This document shows positions 1 through 10,694 of a stretch of 26,859 nt of DNA, piece by piece; positions within the stretch are counted from its first letter, which is position 1, and every line of letters begins with the position of its first letter. The DNA comes from Neocallimastix lanati (nom. inval.) (Eukaryota; Neocallimastigomycota; Neocallimastigomycetes; Neocallimastigales; Neocallimastigaceae). A program made the translations under genes and the position numbers. Location: positions 1-26,859 of the forward strand of contig JACVTC010000460.1 in the NCBI GenBank assembly GCA_016946835.1, read 5' to 3'. The notes under the pieces are model-generated. The model did not search any database. It was not told where the DNA came from and saw only the letters and a list, made by a program, of their open reading frames with translations.

Positions 1-772
1 ATATATAAAATATAAGTAAAATTAATAATAATAATCAATAAATATTTATATTTTGATAAAAAAAGTAATAAATGTAAATAAATAAAATAAAATGTTATTT
101 ATTATTTTATTATTTTTATTTCAAGAGGTACATAACTTTTAATATTATTACTATTTTTTATTATTCATAATTATTATTAATAAGATGAATATTTATTTAA
201 ATATTAATTATTAAATATTCATTCTTTAATAAAATAAACATTTAAGAAATATTATTTAAAAGATATATTATTTATTGTACTACCATTTTTATTTCAAGAA
301 TTATTAAGCTTTAAATATTATATATATTTATTTAGTATATTAATATTTATTACTAACAATATTTTTATAAAGGATTTTGAAGATTAATATTTAATTAATC
401 ATTTAGTATTCAAAACATAATAAAATAAACCTATAATGATAAAAAAGAAAATATAAAAGTACTTTTTTATAAAAAAAATAATGTCAAAACTTTATAATAA
501 CATAAAATATGTATTTTAATAATTTTTATAAAAAAAAAATAAAATTAAATAATTTTTCTTAATTATTAATAATAATTTTTTAAATATAATATTTTTTTAT
601 ATATATTTAAATATTAAATATTTTTTAAATCAAAAATAAAAAGAATAAATAATTAAAGGTCACTCACTTTACAAATAATTTCTTTTTTATAGTAATTAAA
701 TGATATATTTTTATAGTTCTAATATAATTATTTTAAAAGAAACTAAATTATATATTTCATTTTTTTATTTAT

Positions 773-776
<4 letters not shown>
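1..776. other. AT-rich intergenic spacer
   Basis: Almost pure A/T sequence with stop codons in all frames. No coding region, RNA gene or tandem array is visible. A short imperfect inverted repeat with TGAATATTTA arms lies near 187-222, but such palindromes arise by chance at this base composition. Confidence 0.8.

Positions 777-808
<32 letters not shown>
777..808. repeat. A32 homopolymer
   Basis: An uninterrupted run of 32 A. It could be the decayed tail of a retrotransposed sequence or simple slippage. No recognisable element body lies upstream, so no origin is assigned. Confidence 0.9.
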
Positions 809-811
<3 letters not shown>

Positions 812-944
812 GATTTGAGACTTAGATATTTTATTTAAAAATTAATAAAGATTCAAATTTTATTTAAATAATATAATAAAAAGGCATATAATAATATATT
901 ATTTGAAAATACAATATTACTTGTTTATGAAAAATTAAAATTTA

Positions 945-1024
945 TTTTTTTTTTTTGTTTGTTTTTTTGTTTTTTTGTTTTGGTTTTTTTTTTTTTTTTT
1001 TATTTGTTTGTATGTGTGTGTGTT
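945..1024. repeat. T/G-rich low-complexity tract
   Basis: Long T runs interrupted by single G or GG, ending in a short TG dinucleotide run (about 1010-1023). It is the only TG-microsatellite stretch in the window and lies just before the satellite domain. Confidence 0.8.
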
Positions 1025-1029
1025 TCAAA

Positions 1030-1425
1030 AAATAGTGTTGAGATTTAATGGTTTACAATTATTGAAATAACTAACGAACAAATTAAAATTATATTATAAG
1101 ATGCTTATCAATTAAATGTATATTTCATTAAATGTTGAACCCTTCACAACTAAATTTTCAAGATATTCAAATATTTGTTTAAACTTAGGGTTATTTTTAT
1201 TAAATTATTAATAATACATATAGATAGTTTTGAGATTTGAAGTTTTATAACTTTTTAAATTTTTAACGAATAAATGAAAATAATATATCACTAGATGCAC
1301 AATAAATAGGGTTTTATTATATTAAACGTTGAATTCATCGCAACTAAATTTTAAAATTATTCAAGTATTTTTTTAATTTTTTCAAAAATTTTATAATTAA
1401 TTTTAATTATTAACCCTGAAATAAT
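1030..1425 (+). repeat. degenerate edge monomers of the 195-bp satellite
   Basis: Two divergent tandem copies with a period of about 191 bp. Matching landmarks are TTGAGATTT near 1039 and 1229, a GTTGAA segment followed by CAACTAAATTTT, and ATTCAAGTATTT versus ATTCAAATATTT. They keep elements of the neighbouring array in the same order, such as GAAATAACT followed by an AGATGC / AGAAATGC block. They are best read as decayed monomers at the array edge. Their relationship to the core is inferred from motif order, not from a computed alignment. Confidence 0.55.
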
Positions 1426-4400
1426 ATTGTATATACGATGAAATAATTCATGAAATAGTAAACCTAGAATAAAATAAATTATATCATTAGAAAAGCTTTT
1501 TTTTTCGCTAATTTTAAATGAAAATAAATTGTTTGTAACTTCATTTTTAAAAAAAAAAATTTTTTTTTTTTTTTTTCAGTATAATTTTTATAATAAATTT
1601 TTATAATAAGCATGTATCAAGTTGGATATATAGGTTGAAATAACTCATGAAATAGTAAACCTAGAATAAAATATATTATATCATTAGAAATGTATTTGTT
1701 TGAGCTTACTTAAAATGAATATAAATTATTTTTAACTTCATTTTTAAAAAAAAAATTTTTTTTTTTTTTTTCAGTAAAATTTTTATAATAAATTTTTATA
1801 ATAATCATGAATCAAGTTGGAAATATAGGTTGAAATAACTCATGAAATAATAATCTTAAAATAAAAATAAATATATCATTAGAAAAGCATTTGTTTTCGC
1901 TTACTTAAAATGAAAATAAATTATTTGTAACTTCATTTTTAAAAAAAAAATTTTTTTTTTTTTTTTCAGTAAAATTTTTATAATAAATTTTTATAATAAT
2001 CATGAATCAAGTTGGAAATATGGGTTGAAATAACTCATTAAGTAGAAAACCTAGAATAAAATAAATATATCATTAGAAATGCATTTGTTTGCGTTTACTT
2101 AAAATGAAAATAAATTATTTGTAACTTCATTTTTAAAAAAAAATTTTTTTTTTTTTTTTTTAGTAAAATTTTTATAATAAATTTTTATAATAAGCATGGA
2201 TCAAGTTGGAAATATGGGTTGAAATAACTCATGAAATAATAATCTTAAAATAAAAATAAATATATCATTAGAAAAGCTTTTGTTTGCACTTACTTAAAAT
2301 GAAAATAAATTATTTATAACTTCATTTTTAAAAAAAAAATTTTTTTTTTTTTTTTCAGTAAAATTTTTATAATAAATTTTTATAATAAGCATGGATCAAG
2401 TTGGAAATATGGGTTGAAATAACTCATGAAGTAGTAAACCTAGAATAAAATATATTATATCATTAGAAAAGCATTTGTTTTCGCTTACTTAAAATGTAAA
2501 TAAATTATTTGTAACTTCATTTTTAAAAAAAAAAAATTTTTTTTATTTTTTAGTAAAATTTTTATAATAAATTTTTATAATAAGCATGAATCAAGTTGGA
2601 AATATTAGTTAAAATAACTCATGAAGTAGTATACCTATAATAAAATAAATTATATCATTAGAAAAGCATTTGTTTTCGCTTACTTAAAATGAATATTAAT
2701 TATTTGTAACTTCATTTTTAAAAAAAAAAAATTTATTTTATTTTTTACTAAAATTTTTACAATAAATTTTTATAATAAGCATGGATCAAGTTGGAAATAT
2801 AGGTTGAAATAACTCATGAAGTAGTAAACCTAGAATAAAATAAATTATATCATTAGAAAAGCATTTGTTTTCTCTTACTTAAAATGAATATTAATTATTT
2901 GTAACTTCATTTTTAAAAAAAAAAAATTTTTTTTATTTTTTACTAAAATTTTTATAATAAATTTTTATAATAATCATGAATCAAGTTAGAAATATGGGTT
3001 GAAATAATTCATGAAATAGTAAAAGTAGAATAAAATATAATATATCATTAGAAATGCATTTGTTTTCTCTTACTTAAAATGAAAATAAATTGTTTGTAAA
3101 ATCATTTTTAAAAAAAAAATTTTTTTTTTTTATTTTTCAGTAAAATTTTTATAATAAATTTTTATAATAAGCATGGATCAAGTTGGAAATATGGGTTGAA
3201 ATAACTCATGAAATAGTAAACTTAGAATAAAATAAATTATATCAATAGAAAAGCATTTGTTTTCTCTTACTTAAAATGAATATAAATTATTTGTAACTTC
3301 ATTTTTAATAAAAAAAATTTTTTTTTTTTTTTCAGTAAAATTTTTATAATAAATTTTTATAATAAGGATGGATCAAGTTGGAAATATGGGTTGAAATAAT
3401 TCATGAAATAGTAAACCTAGAATAAAATATATTACATCATTAGAAATACATTTATTTGCTCTTACTTAAAATGAAAATAAATTATTTGTAACTTCATTTT
3501 TAAAAAAATTTTTTTTTTTTTTTTTTTTCAGTAAAATTTTTATAATAAATTTTTATAATAAGCATGGATCAAGTTGGAAATATGGGTTGAAATAACTCAT
3601 GAAGTAGTAAACCTAGAATAAAATATATTATATCATTAGAAAAGCTTTTTTTTCGCTAATTTTAAATGAAAATAAATTATTTGTAACTTCATTTTTAAAA
3701 AAAAATTTTTTTTTTTTTTTTTCAGTATAATTTTTATAATAAATTTTTATAATAAGCATGGATCAAGTTGGATATATAGGTTGAAATAACTCATGAAATG
3801 GTAAACTTATAATAAAATATATTATATCATTAGAAATGCATTTGTTTGCACTTACTTAAAATGAAAATAAATTATTTGTAACTTCATTTTTAAAAAAAAA
3901 ATTTTTTTTTTATTTTTTAGTAAAATTTTTATAATAAATTTTTATAATAATCATGAATCAAGTTGGAAATATGGGTTGAAATAACTCATGAAATAATAAT
4001 CTTAAAATAAAAATAAATATATCATTAGAAAAGCATTTGTTTTCGCTTACTTAAAATGAATATAAATTATTTGAAACTTCATTTTTAAAAAAAAAATTTT
4101 TTTTTTATTTTTTACTAAAATTTTTATAATAAATTTTTATAATAATCATGAATCAAGTTAGAAATATGGGTTGAAATAACTCATGAAGTAGTAAACCTAG
4201 AATAAAATATATTATATCATTAGAAAAGCATTTGTTTTCGCTTACTTAAAATGAATATAAATTATTTGTAACTTCATTTTTAAAAAAAAAAAAAATTTTT
4301 TTTTTTTTTCAGTATAATTTTTATAATAAATTTTTATAATAATCATGAATCAAGTTGGAAATATGGATTGAAATAACTCATGAAATAATAATCTTAAAAT

Positions 4401-6140
4401 AAAAATAAATATATCATTAGAAAAGCATTTGTTTTCGCTTACTTAAAATGAATATAAATTATTTGTAACTTCATTTTTAAAAAAAAAATTTTTTTTTTAT
4501 TTTTTACTAAAATTTTTATAATAAATTTTTATAATAATCATGAATCAAGTTAGAAATATGGGTTGAAATAACTCATGAAGTAGTAAACCTAGAATAAAAT
4601 AAATTATATCATTAGAAAAGCATTTGTTTTCGCTTACTTAAAATGAATATAAATTATTTGTAACTTCATTTTTAAAAAAAAAAAAATTTTTTTTTTTTTT
4701 TCAGTATAATTTTTATAATAAATTTTTATAATAATCATGAATCAAGTTGGAAATATGGGTTGAAATAACTCATGAAATAATAATCTTAAAATAAAAATAA
4801 ATATATCATTAGAAAAGCATTTGTTTTCGCTTACTTAAAATGAATATAAATTATTTGTAACTTCATTTTTAAAAAAAAAAATTTTTTTTTTATTTTTTAC
4901 TAAAATTTTTATAATAAATTTTTATAATAATCATGAAACAAGTTGGAAATATGGGTTGAAATAACTCATGAAGTAGTAAACCTAGAATAAAATAAATTAT
5001 ATCATTAGAAAAGCATTTGTTTTCGCTTACTTAAAATGAATATAAATTATTTGTAACTTCATTTTTAAAAAAAAAAATTTTTTTTTTATTTTTTACTAAA
5101 ATTTTTATAATAAATTTTTATAATAATCATGAAACAAGTTGGAAATATGGGTTGAAATAACTCATGAAGTAGTAAACCTAGAATAAAATAAATTATATCA
5201 TTAGAAAAGCATTTGTTTTCTCTTACTTAAAATGTAAATAAATTATATGTAACTTCATTTTTAAAAAAAAAATTTTTTTTTTTTTTTCAGTAAAATTTTT
5301 ATAATAAATTTTTATAATAAAGATGGATCAAGTTGGAAATATGGGTTGAAATAACTCATGAAATAGTACTCTTAGAATAAAATATATTATATCATTAGAA
5401 AAGCACATATTTGCGCTTACTTAAAATGAAAATATATTATTTGTAACTTCATTTTTAAAAAAAATTTTTTTTTTTTTTTTTCAGTAAAATTTTTATAATA
5501 AATTTTTATAATAATCATGAATCAAGTTGGAAATATGGGTTGAAATAACTCATGAAGTAGTAAACCTATAATAAAATATATTATATCATTAGAAAAGCAT
5601 TTGTTTTCGCTTACTTAAAATGAATATAAATTATTTGTAACTTCATTTTTAAAAAAAAAATTTTTTTTTTATTTTTTACTAAAATTTTTATAATAAATTT
5701 TTATAATAATCATGAATCAAGTTAGAAATATGGGTTGAAATAATTCATGAAATAGTAAAAGTAGAATAAAATATAATATATCATTAGAAATGCATTTGTT
5801 TTCTCTTACTTAAAATGAAAATAAATTGTTTGTAAAATCATTTTTAAAAAAAAAATTTTTTTTTTTATTTTTCAGTAAAATTTTTATAATAATTTTTTTT
5901 AATAAGCATGGATCAAGTTGGATATATAGGTTGAAATAATTCATGAAGTTCTAAGCTTAGAATAAAATAAATTATATCATAAGAAAAGCATTTGTTTTCG
6001 CTAATTTTAAATGAATATAAATTATTTGTAACTTCATTTTTAAAAATAGATATTTTTTTTTTAATAAAATTTTTATAATAAGCATGAATCAAGTTGGATA
6101 TATAGGTTAAAATAATTCATGAAAAAATAAGTATATAATA
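1426..6140 (+). repeat. ~195-bp satellite array, about 24 monomers
   Basis: The landmark CAAGTTGG (or a one-base variant such as CAAGTTAG) recurs at about 1618, 1813, 2008, 2202, 2397, 2592, 2787, 2982, 3179, 3374, 3570, 3764, 3959, 4154, 4351, 4547, 4743, 4939, 5135, 5329, 5523, 5718, 5914 and 6090. The spacing is 194-197 bp except for the last, shortened unit (176 bp). Each monomer contains, in order, TTGAAATAACTCATGAA, an ATATCATTAGAAA segment, GCTTACTTAAAATGAA, TAACTTCATTTTTAA, then a run of about 7-13 A joined to a run of T, and finally two TTTTTATAATAA motifs. Length differences come mostly from the A/T runs. The array encodes nothing. Monomer length near a nucleosome repeat, a homogeneous core and decayed edges are typical of centromeric or heterochromatic satellites. 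That function is inference. Confidence 0.93.
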
Positions 6141-6410
6141 AAAATGAAAATATCATTAAATATTTAATATTAGAAATATTTAATTTATAAAAATTTAAAC
6201 TCTTAATTATTAATATTTAAAGCTGATAATTAAAAAAAAATACCTATTCATATGTAATAAAATATTATTTATAATTAGATATATAAAAAAAATATAAATT
6301 TAAATATTAAATAAATTTAATTTAAAATATTAATGAATAAATATTAATTATATAAATAATTAAATATTTTAATAAAAAAAAATATTTTTATTTTATAGAA
6401 TAAAATAAAG
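6141..6410. other. AT-rich spacer between two satellites
   Basis: Non-coding A/T sequence separating the 195-bp and 274-bp arrays. Around 6325-6375 it holds one or two degenerate copies of the ATTAATGAATA / AATAAATATTTT motif that forms the 47-bp arrays further right. Nothing else is recognisable. Confidence 0.65.
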
Positions 6411-8210
6411 CATATTTAAGCCATATATGTCAAAAAAAATAGCGAAAAAACTTTTTTCTTTCAAATGCAAAAATATTTGAATATTTTATTCATAATAAGC
6501 AAAAGTATTTTCAGATTAATTTTTTTTTATAATTATTATTTAAAATAAAAAGTTTATATAAGTGGATGTATATTATGTTTATAAATAAATCAACTATACA
6601 TATTAATGAATAAATAATTATAAAATAAATAAATAAATAATTTCATAAACAAATTCTTTTATTTTTGGTAAATAAAAAAAATTTGCTCAAACCGTATATG
6701 TCAAAAAAAAATAGCGAAAAAACTTTTTTCTTTAAAATGCAAAAATATTTGAATATTTTATTCCCAATAAGCAAAAGTATTTTCAGATTAATTTTTTTTT
6801 ATATAATTATTATTTAAAATAAAAAGTTTATATAAGTGGATGTATATTATGTTTATAAATAAATCAACTATACATATTAATGAATAAATAATTATAAAAT
6901 AAATAAATAAATAATTTAATAAACAAATTCTTTTATTTTTGGTAAATAAAAAAAATTTGCTCAAACCGTATATGTCAAAAAAAAAATAGCGAAAAAACTT
7001 TTTTCTTTAAAATGCAAAAATATTTGAATATTTTATTCATAATAAGCAAAAGTATTTTCAGATTAATTTTTTTTATATAATTATTATTTAAAATAAAAAG
7101 TTTATATAAGTGGATGTATATTATGTTTATAAATAAATCAACTATACATATTAATGAATAAATAATTATAAAATAAATAAATAAATAATTTAATAAACAA
7201 ATTCTTTTATTTTTGGTAAATAAAAAAAATTTGCTCAAACCGTATATGTCAAAAAAAAAATAGCGAAAAAACTTTTTTCTTTAAAATGCAAAAATATTTG
7301 AATATTTTATTCATAATAAGCAAAAGTATTTTCAGATTAATTTTTTATATATAATTATTATTTAAAATAAAAAGTTTATATAAGTGGATGTATATTATGT
7401 TTATAAATAAATCAACTATACATATTAATGAATAAATAATTATAAAATAAATAAATAAATAATTTAATAAACAAATTCTTTTATTTTTGGTAAATAAAAA
7501 AAATTTGCTCAAACCGTATATGTCAAAAAAAAATAGCTAAAAAACTTTTTTCTCTAAAATGCAAAAATATTTGAATATTTTATTCATAATAAGCAAAAGT
7601 ATTTTCAGATTAATTTTTTTTTATATAATTATTATTTAAAATAAAAAGTTTATATAAGTGGATGTATATTATGTTTATAAATAAATCAACTATACATATT
7701 AATGAATAAATAATTATAAAATAAATAAATAAATAATTTCATAAACAAATTCTTTTATTTTTGGTAAATAAAAAAAATTTGCTCAAACCGTATATGTCAA
7801 AAAAAAATAGCTAAAAAACTTTTTTCTCTAAAATGCAAAAATATTTTAATATTTTATTCCTAATAAGCAAAAGTATTTTTGGATTAATTTTTTTTATATA
7901 ATTATTATTTAAAATAAAAAGTTTATATAAGTGGATGTATATTATGTTTATAAATAAATCAACTATACATATTAATGAATAAATAATTATAAAATAAATA
8001 AATAAATAATTTCATAAACAAATTCTTTTATTTTTGGTAAATAAAAAAAATTTGCTCAAACCGTATATGTCAAAAAAAAATAGCTAAAAAACTTTTTTCT
8101 CTAAAATGCAAAAATATTTTAATATTTTATTCCTAATAAGCAAAAGTATTTTTGGATTAATTTTTTTTATATAATTATTATTTAAAATAAAAAGTTTATA
8201 TAAGTGAATG
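6411..8210 (+). repeat. 274-bp satellite array, about 6.6 copies
   Basis: The landmark TATATGTCAAAA recurs with its C at about 6431, 6702, 6976, 7250, 7524, 7798 and 8071, a period of 271-274 bp. Copies are nearly identical. Each unit has a GAAAAAACTTTTTTC palindrome (for example 6444-6458, lost in later copies that read AGCTAAAAAAC), a TTGAATATTTTATTC segment, AAGTGGATGTATATTATG, an internal (AATA)n stretch and ATTTGCTCAAACCG. The last copies share private changes such as TTTTTGGATTAA, indicating local duplication. The final unit decays after about 8205. Short translations across it are chance open frames. Confidence 0.93.
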
Positions 8211-8423
8211 TAAAAATATAAATAAATAAATTTATTTATTAACATTAATGAATGTAAATTAATAATATAAATAAATATTTTAATATAAATATTAATGAAT
8301 ATATTAATATATTAAATAAATATTTTGACATATCTATTAATGAACATGTATTAATAATATAAATAAATAATTCAATATAGTTATTAATGAATATTTATTA
8401 ATAAAATAAATAAAATAGGATTA
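8211..8423 (+). repeat. degenerate copies of the 47-bp motif
   Basis: Irregular repeats of ATTAATGAATATAT...AATAAATATTTT at spacings of about 50-60 bp. The same segment, including CTATTAATGAACATGT and AATAATTCAATATA, recurs at about 9285-9380, so this stretch and the following foldback end are part of a segmental duplication about 960 bp apart. Confidence 0.6.
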
Positions 8424-8830
8424 TGAGTTGCATTTCGGATAACGTGGCTTTTTAAATTTAAATAAATTAAATCGGAGAGATGTGCTTTTCACAAAATGTG
8501 GCTTAAAATATTTTTATTATTTATTATTTATTTATTATATTATTATAATTATTTATTATATTTATTATTTGTTATTATATTTTATATTTATTATTTGCTG
8601 TTGTTTATTATTTATTATTATTTTTTATATTTATTATTTCCTATTATTTATTATTTGCTATTATTTATTATTTATTATTTATTATTTACTAGGGTTATTT
8701 ATTGGTTAAAAAAATATATATTGTGGCAATTAATTAAAAATATTTAAGCCACATTGTGAAAAACACAATTGCGAAATGCACATTTGCACATTCATAAAAT
8801 TGCATTTTGAAAATGTGGCTTTTTAAAGTT
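8424..8830. mobile_element. foldback / MITE-like element with GTGGC ends
   Basis: The left side has TTGCATTTCGGATAACGTGG (8426-8445) and TCACAAAATGTGGCTTAAAA (about 8489-8508). The right side has AAATATTTAAGCCACATTGTG (about 8738-8758) and CATTTTGAAAATGTGGCTTT. The inner pair (8480-8515 against 8737-8770) are inverted copies of each other around a low-complexity TTTATTATT core of about 220 bp. No transposase is present, so if mobile it would be non-autonomous. Similar ends occur at 9390, 10074, 10307 and 16537. The MITE call is inferred from the inverted repeats; target-site duplications cannot be recognised in such AT-rich flanks. Confidence 0.5.
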
Positions 8831-8855
8831 TTAAATAATTAATTAATAAATAAAA

Positions 8856-9457
8856 GTTAGGGTCAGAGATTTTTTAATTTTTATATTATTAAGTTATTAA
8901 TAATATAAATATTATAATATATATTAATGAATATATTCTACTATTTTAAATAAATATTAATAAAATATTATATAAGTGTATGTATATAATGTATATAAAT
9001 AAATTTAATTGTAAATATTAATGTATATATATTAATTATGTAAATAAATATTTTAATAAAAATATTAATCAATATATATTTATATACTATAAATAAATAT
9101 TATAATGTATATTAATGAATATTTATTAATAATACAAATTAATATTATAATATATATAAATTAATATTTAATAACAATATAAATAAATATTTATATATAT
9201 ATAAATGAATATTTAATAACAATATAAATAAATATTTTAATATATATATTAATGTATATATATTAATTTTTTAAATAAATATTTTTATATATCTATTAAT
9301 GAACATGTTTTAATAACATAAATAAATAATTCAATATATATATTAATGAATATTTATTAATAAAATAAATAAATAGGGTTATGAGTTCCATTTCGGATAA
9401 CGTGGCTTGTTAAAATTTAAATAAATAAAATAAAATTTAAAAATCTCTAACCCTAAT
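8856..9457. mobile_element. inverted-repeat-bounded segment (TTAGGGTYAGAGATTTTT ends)
   Basis: TTAGGGTCAGAGATTTTT at about 8857-8874 is matched in inverted orientation by AAAAATCTCTAACCCTAA at 9439-9456, with 17 of 18 bases paired. The roughly 600 bp between them is AT-rich, contains several 47-bp-family copies, and encodes nothing. It may be a non-autonomous DNA transposon or an inverted duplication. The telomere-like TTAGGG in the ends may be coincidental. Confidence 0.45.
9382..9430 (+). repeat. duplicate of the GTGGC element end
   Basis: GGTTATGAGTTCCATTTCGG followed by ATAACGTGGCTT closely matches 8420-8452, and the roughly 130 bp upstream matches too. This marks it as the right copy of a segmental duplication, with only one side of the foldback element retained. 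Confidence 0.65.
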
Positions 9458-9491
9458 ATTTATTTATTATTATTTAATTTTTATTTCTTTT

Positions 9492-9493
<2 letters not shown>

Positions 9494-9523
<30 letters not shown>
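9494..9523. repeat. T30 homopolymer
   Basis: An uninterrupted run of 30 T inside a wider T-rich stretch (about 9470-9545). On the minus strand it is an A30 run that could be a retroelement tail, but no element body can be recognised. Confidence 0.85.
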
Positions 9524-9525
<2 letters not shown>

Positions 9526-9545
9526 TTTTATTTCTATTATTATTA

Positions 9546-10070
9546 TTTATTTATTTTAAAAAATAGTTATATAAAAAAAAATATAAATCAATAAAAAATA
9601 TTTTAAATAAAAAATATATATTTATATATAAAATTTAAAAAGGTTTATATATATATTTAAAATATAAAAAATTAATTATATTTAAATTTTAAAAATCCTT
9701 ATAAATATCTTTAAAGTTATATTTAAAACTTAAAAAGGTTATATATCTTTTAATTATAAAAAAAAATATTCCTTAAATATTCTTCAGAAATATAAATAAA
9801 AGTTTTAAAATAAATTTTCTTTAAATGTTTATTAATTATTTAAGGTTAATAAAACAATTGTGACAAAATTCAGATAATTCTTTTCGTTTGATAATTAACC
9901 TGTAATTTATTATAAATTGGTATTTTCATTACTTAATTTAATTAAATATTTAAACTATCATTTAATATTATCATTTCTTAGTTCTTCCAGTATCATCAAA
10001 CATTGTTTACATCATAAGAAAGTTTATTTACTTATTTTTTTTTTTTTTTGTTATTTATGATTTAATTGAG
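9546..10070. other. AT-rich intergenic spacer
   Basis: No ORF, array or RNA gene is seen. It holds short repeats of AAAATTTAAAAAGGTTTATAT type at 9620-9740 and a T15 run near 10036. Base composition is slightly less extreme between 9860 and 10020, but all frames are closed. Confidence 0.7.
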
Positions 10071-10073
10071 GAT

Positions 10074-10344
10074 AGTGCATTTCGCAATGTGGCGTATTTT
10101 TGTATTTTACTATTTTTTTAATAATATAATAAATAATAAGTATTCTTTTTTCTTTTTTATATATAATTTATTAATATTCCATTGTAAAAATAAGTTTTTA
10201 TAAAAAATAATTTTTAATATTTCTTTTGAAATAGTAATTATTTTTATATTTATTTATGATTATATAGAATATCTTAAAAATGTATGGCTTTATTTTTTTA
10301 AATATTTAAGCCACATTACAAATCAAATTATTGTGAAATGTACT
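10074..10344. mobile_element. second GTGGC foldback / MITE relic
   Basis: GTGCATTTCGCAATGTGGC at 10075-10093 faces TAAGCCACATTACA (10307-10320) followed by ATTGTGAAATGTACT (10330-10344). On the reverse strand the right end reads AGTACATTTCACAAT, a short insertion, then TGTAATGTGGCTTA. This is the same end as the left with about 13 extra bases. The 210-bp core is AT-rich and non-coding. It clearly belongs to the family at 8424-8830. Confidence 0.5.
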
Positions 10345-10603
10345 ATATTCGAATTACTTGCATAAATCCCATTTTTTTTGTGATACTTTATTAAATATAT
10401 GTTTAAGTTTATACTGAAAAGAATTGAACTTTTTGCCGTTTCATCTTAAATTTTATTTTCTTCAATTGATATAGATGTATTAAATTCTTTTAGGGATGAT
10501 TATTTAAGCATTCATATTTAGGGGTTTTTATTTTTTTTAACATTTAAAATAATGAAAGATTTGCATTTATATAGTTTTATCATATATTATATTTAGGAAT
10601 TAT

Positions 10604-10604
<1 letters not shown>
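10345..10604. other. AT-rich spacer
   Basis: Slightly less biased sequence without an open frame of useful length. It contains GAATTGAACTTTTTGCCG and ATTTAGGGG-type words, but nothing assignable. Confidence 0.6.
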
Positions 10605-10636
<32 letters not shown>

Positions 10637-10648
10637 AAATATATTTTA

Positions 10649-10684
<36 letters not shown>
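10605..10684. repeat. paired T28 and T34 homopolymers
   Basis: Two long T runs (10605-10632 and 10651-10684) separated by AAATAAATATATTTTATC. The word AATAAATATATTTTA follows each run, so the pair looks like a tandem duplication of a unit ending in a T tract. Confidence 0.85.
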
Positions 10685-10688
<4 letters not shown>

Positions 10689-10694
10689 AATATA

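Noticed and set aside
1186-1194. Isolated TTAGGGTTA word inside a degenerate satellite monomer
   Set aside because: A single occurrence without TTTTAAA following and without a unit boundary; most likely chance.
6975-7238. 87-codon open frame on the minus strand
   Set aside because: It lies wholly inside one 274-bp satellite unit and is not kept open in the other copies.
8482-8747. Two overlapping frames of 75 and 83 codons on the + strand
   Set aside because: They are chance readings through the TTTATTATT core of a foldback element, low complexity (L, I, Y, F) and in two frames at once.
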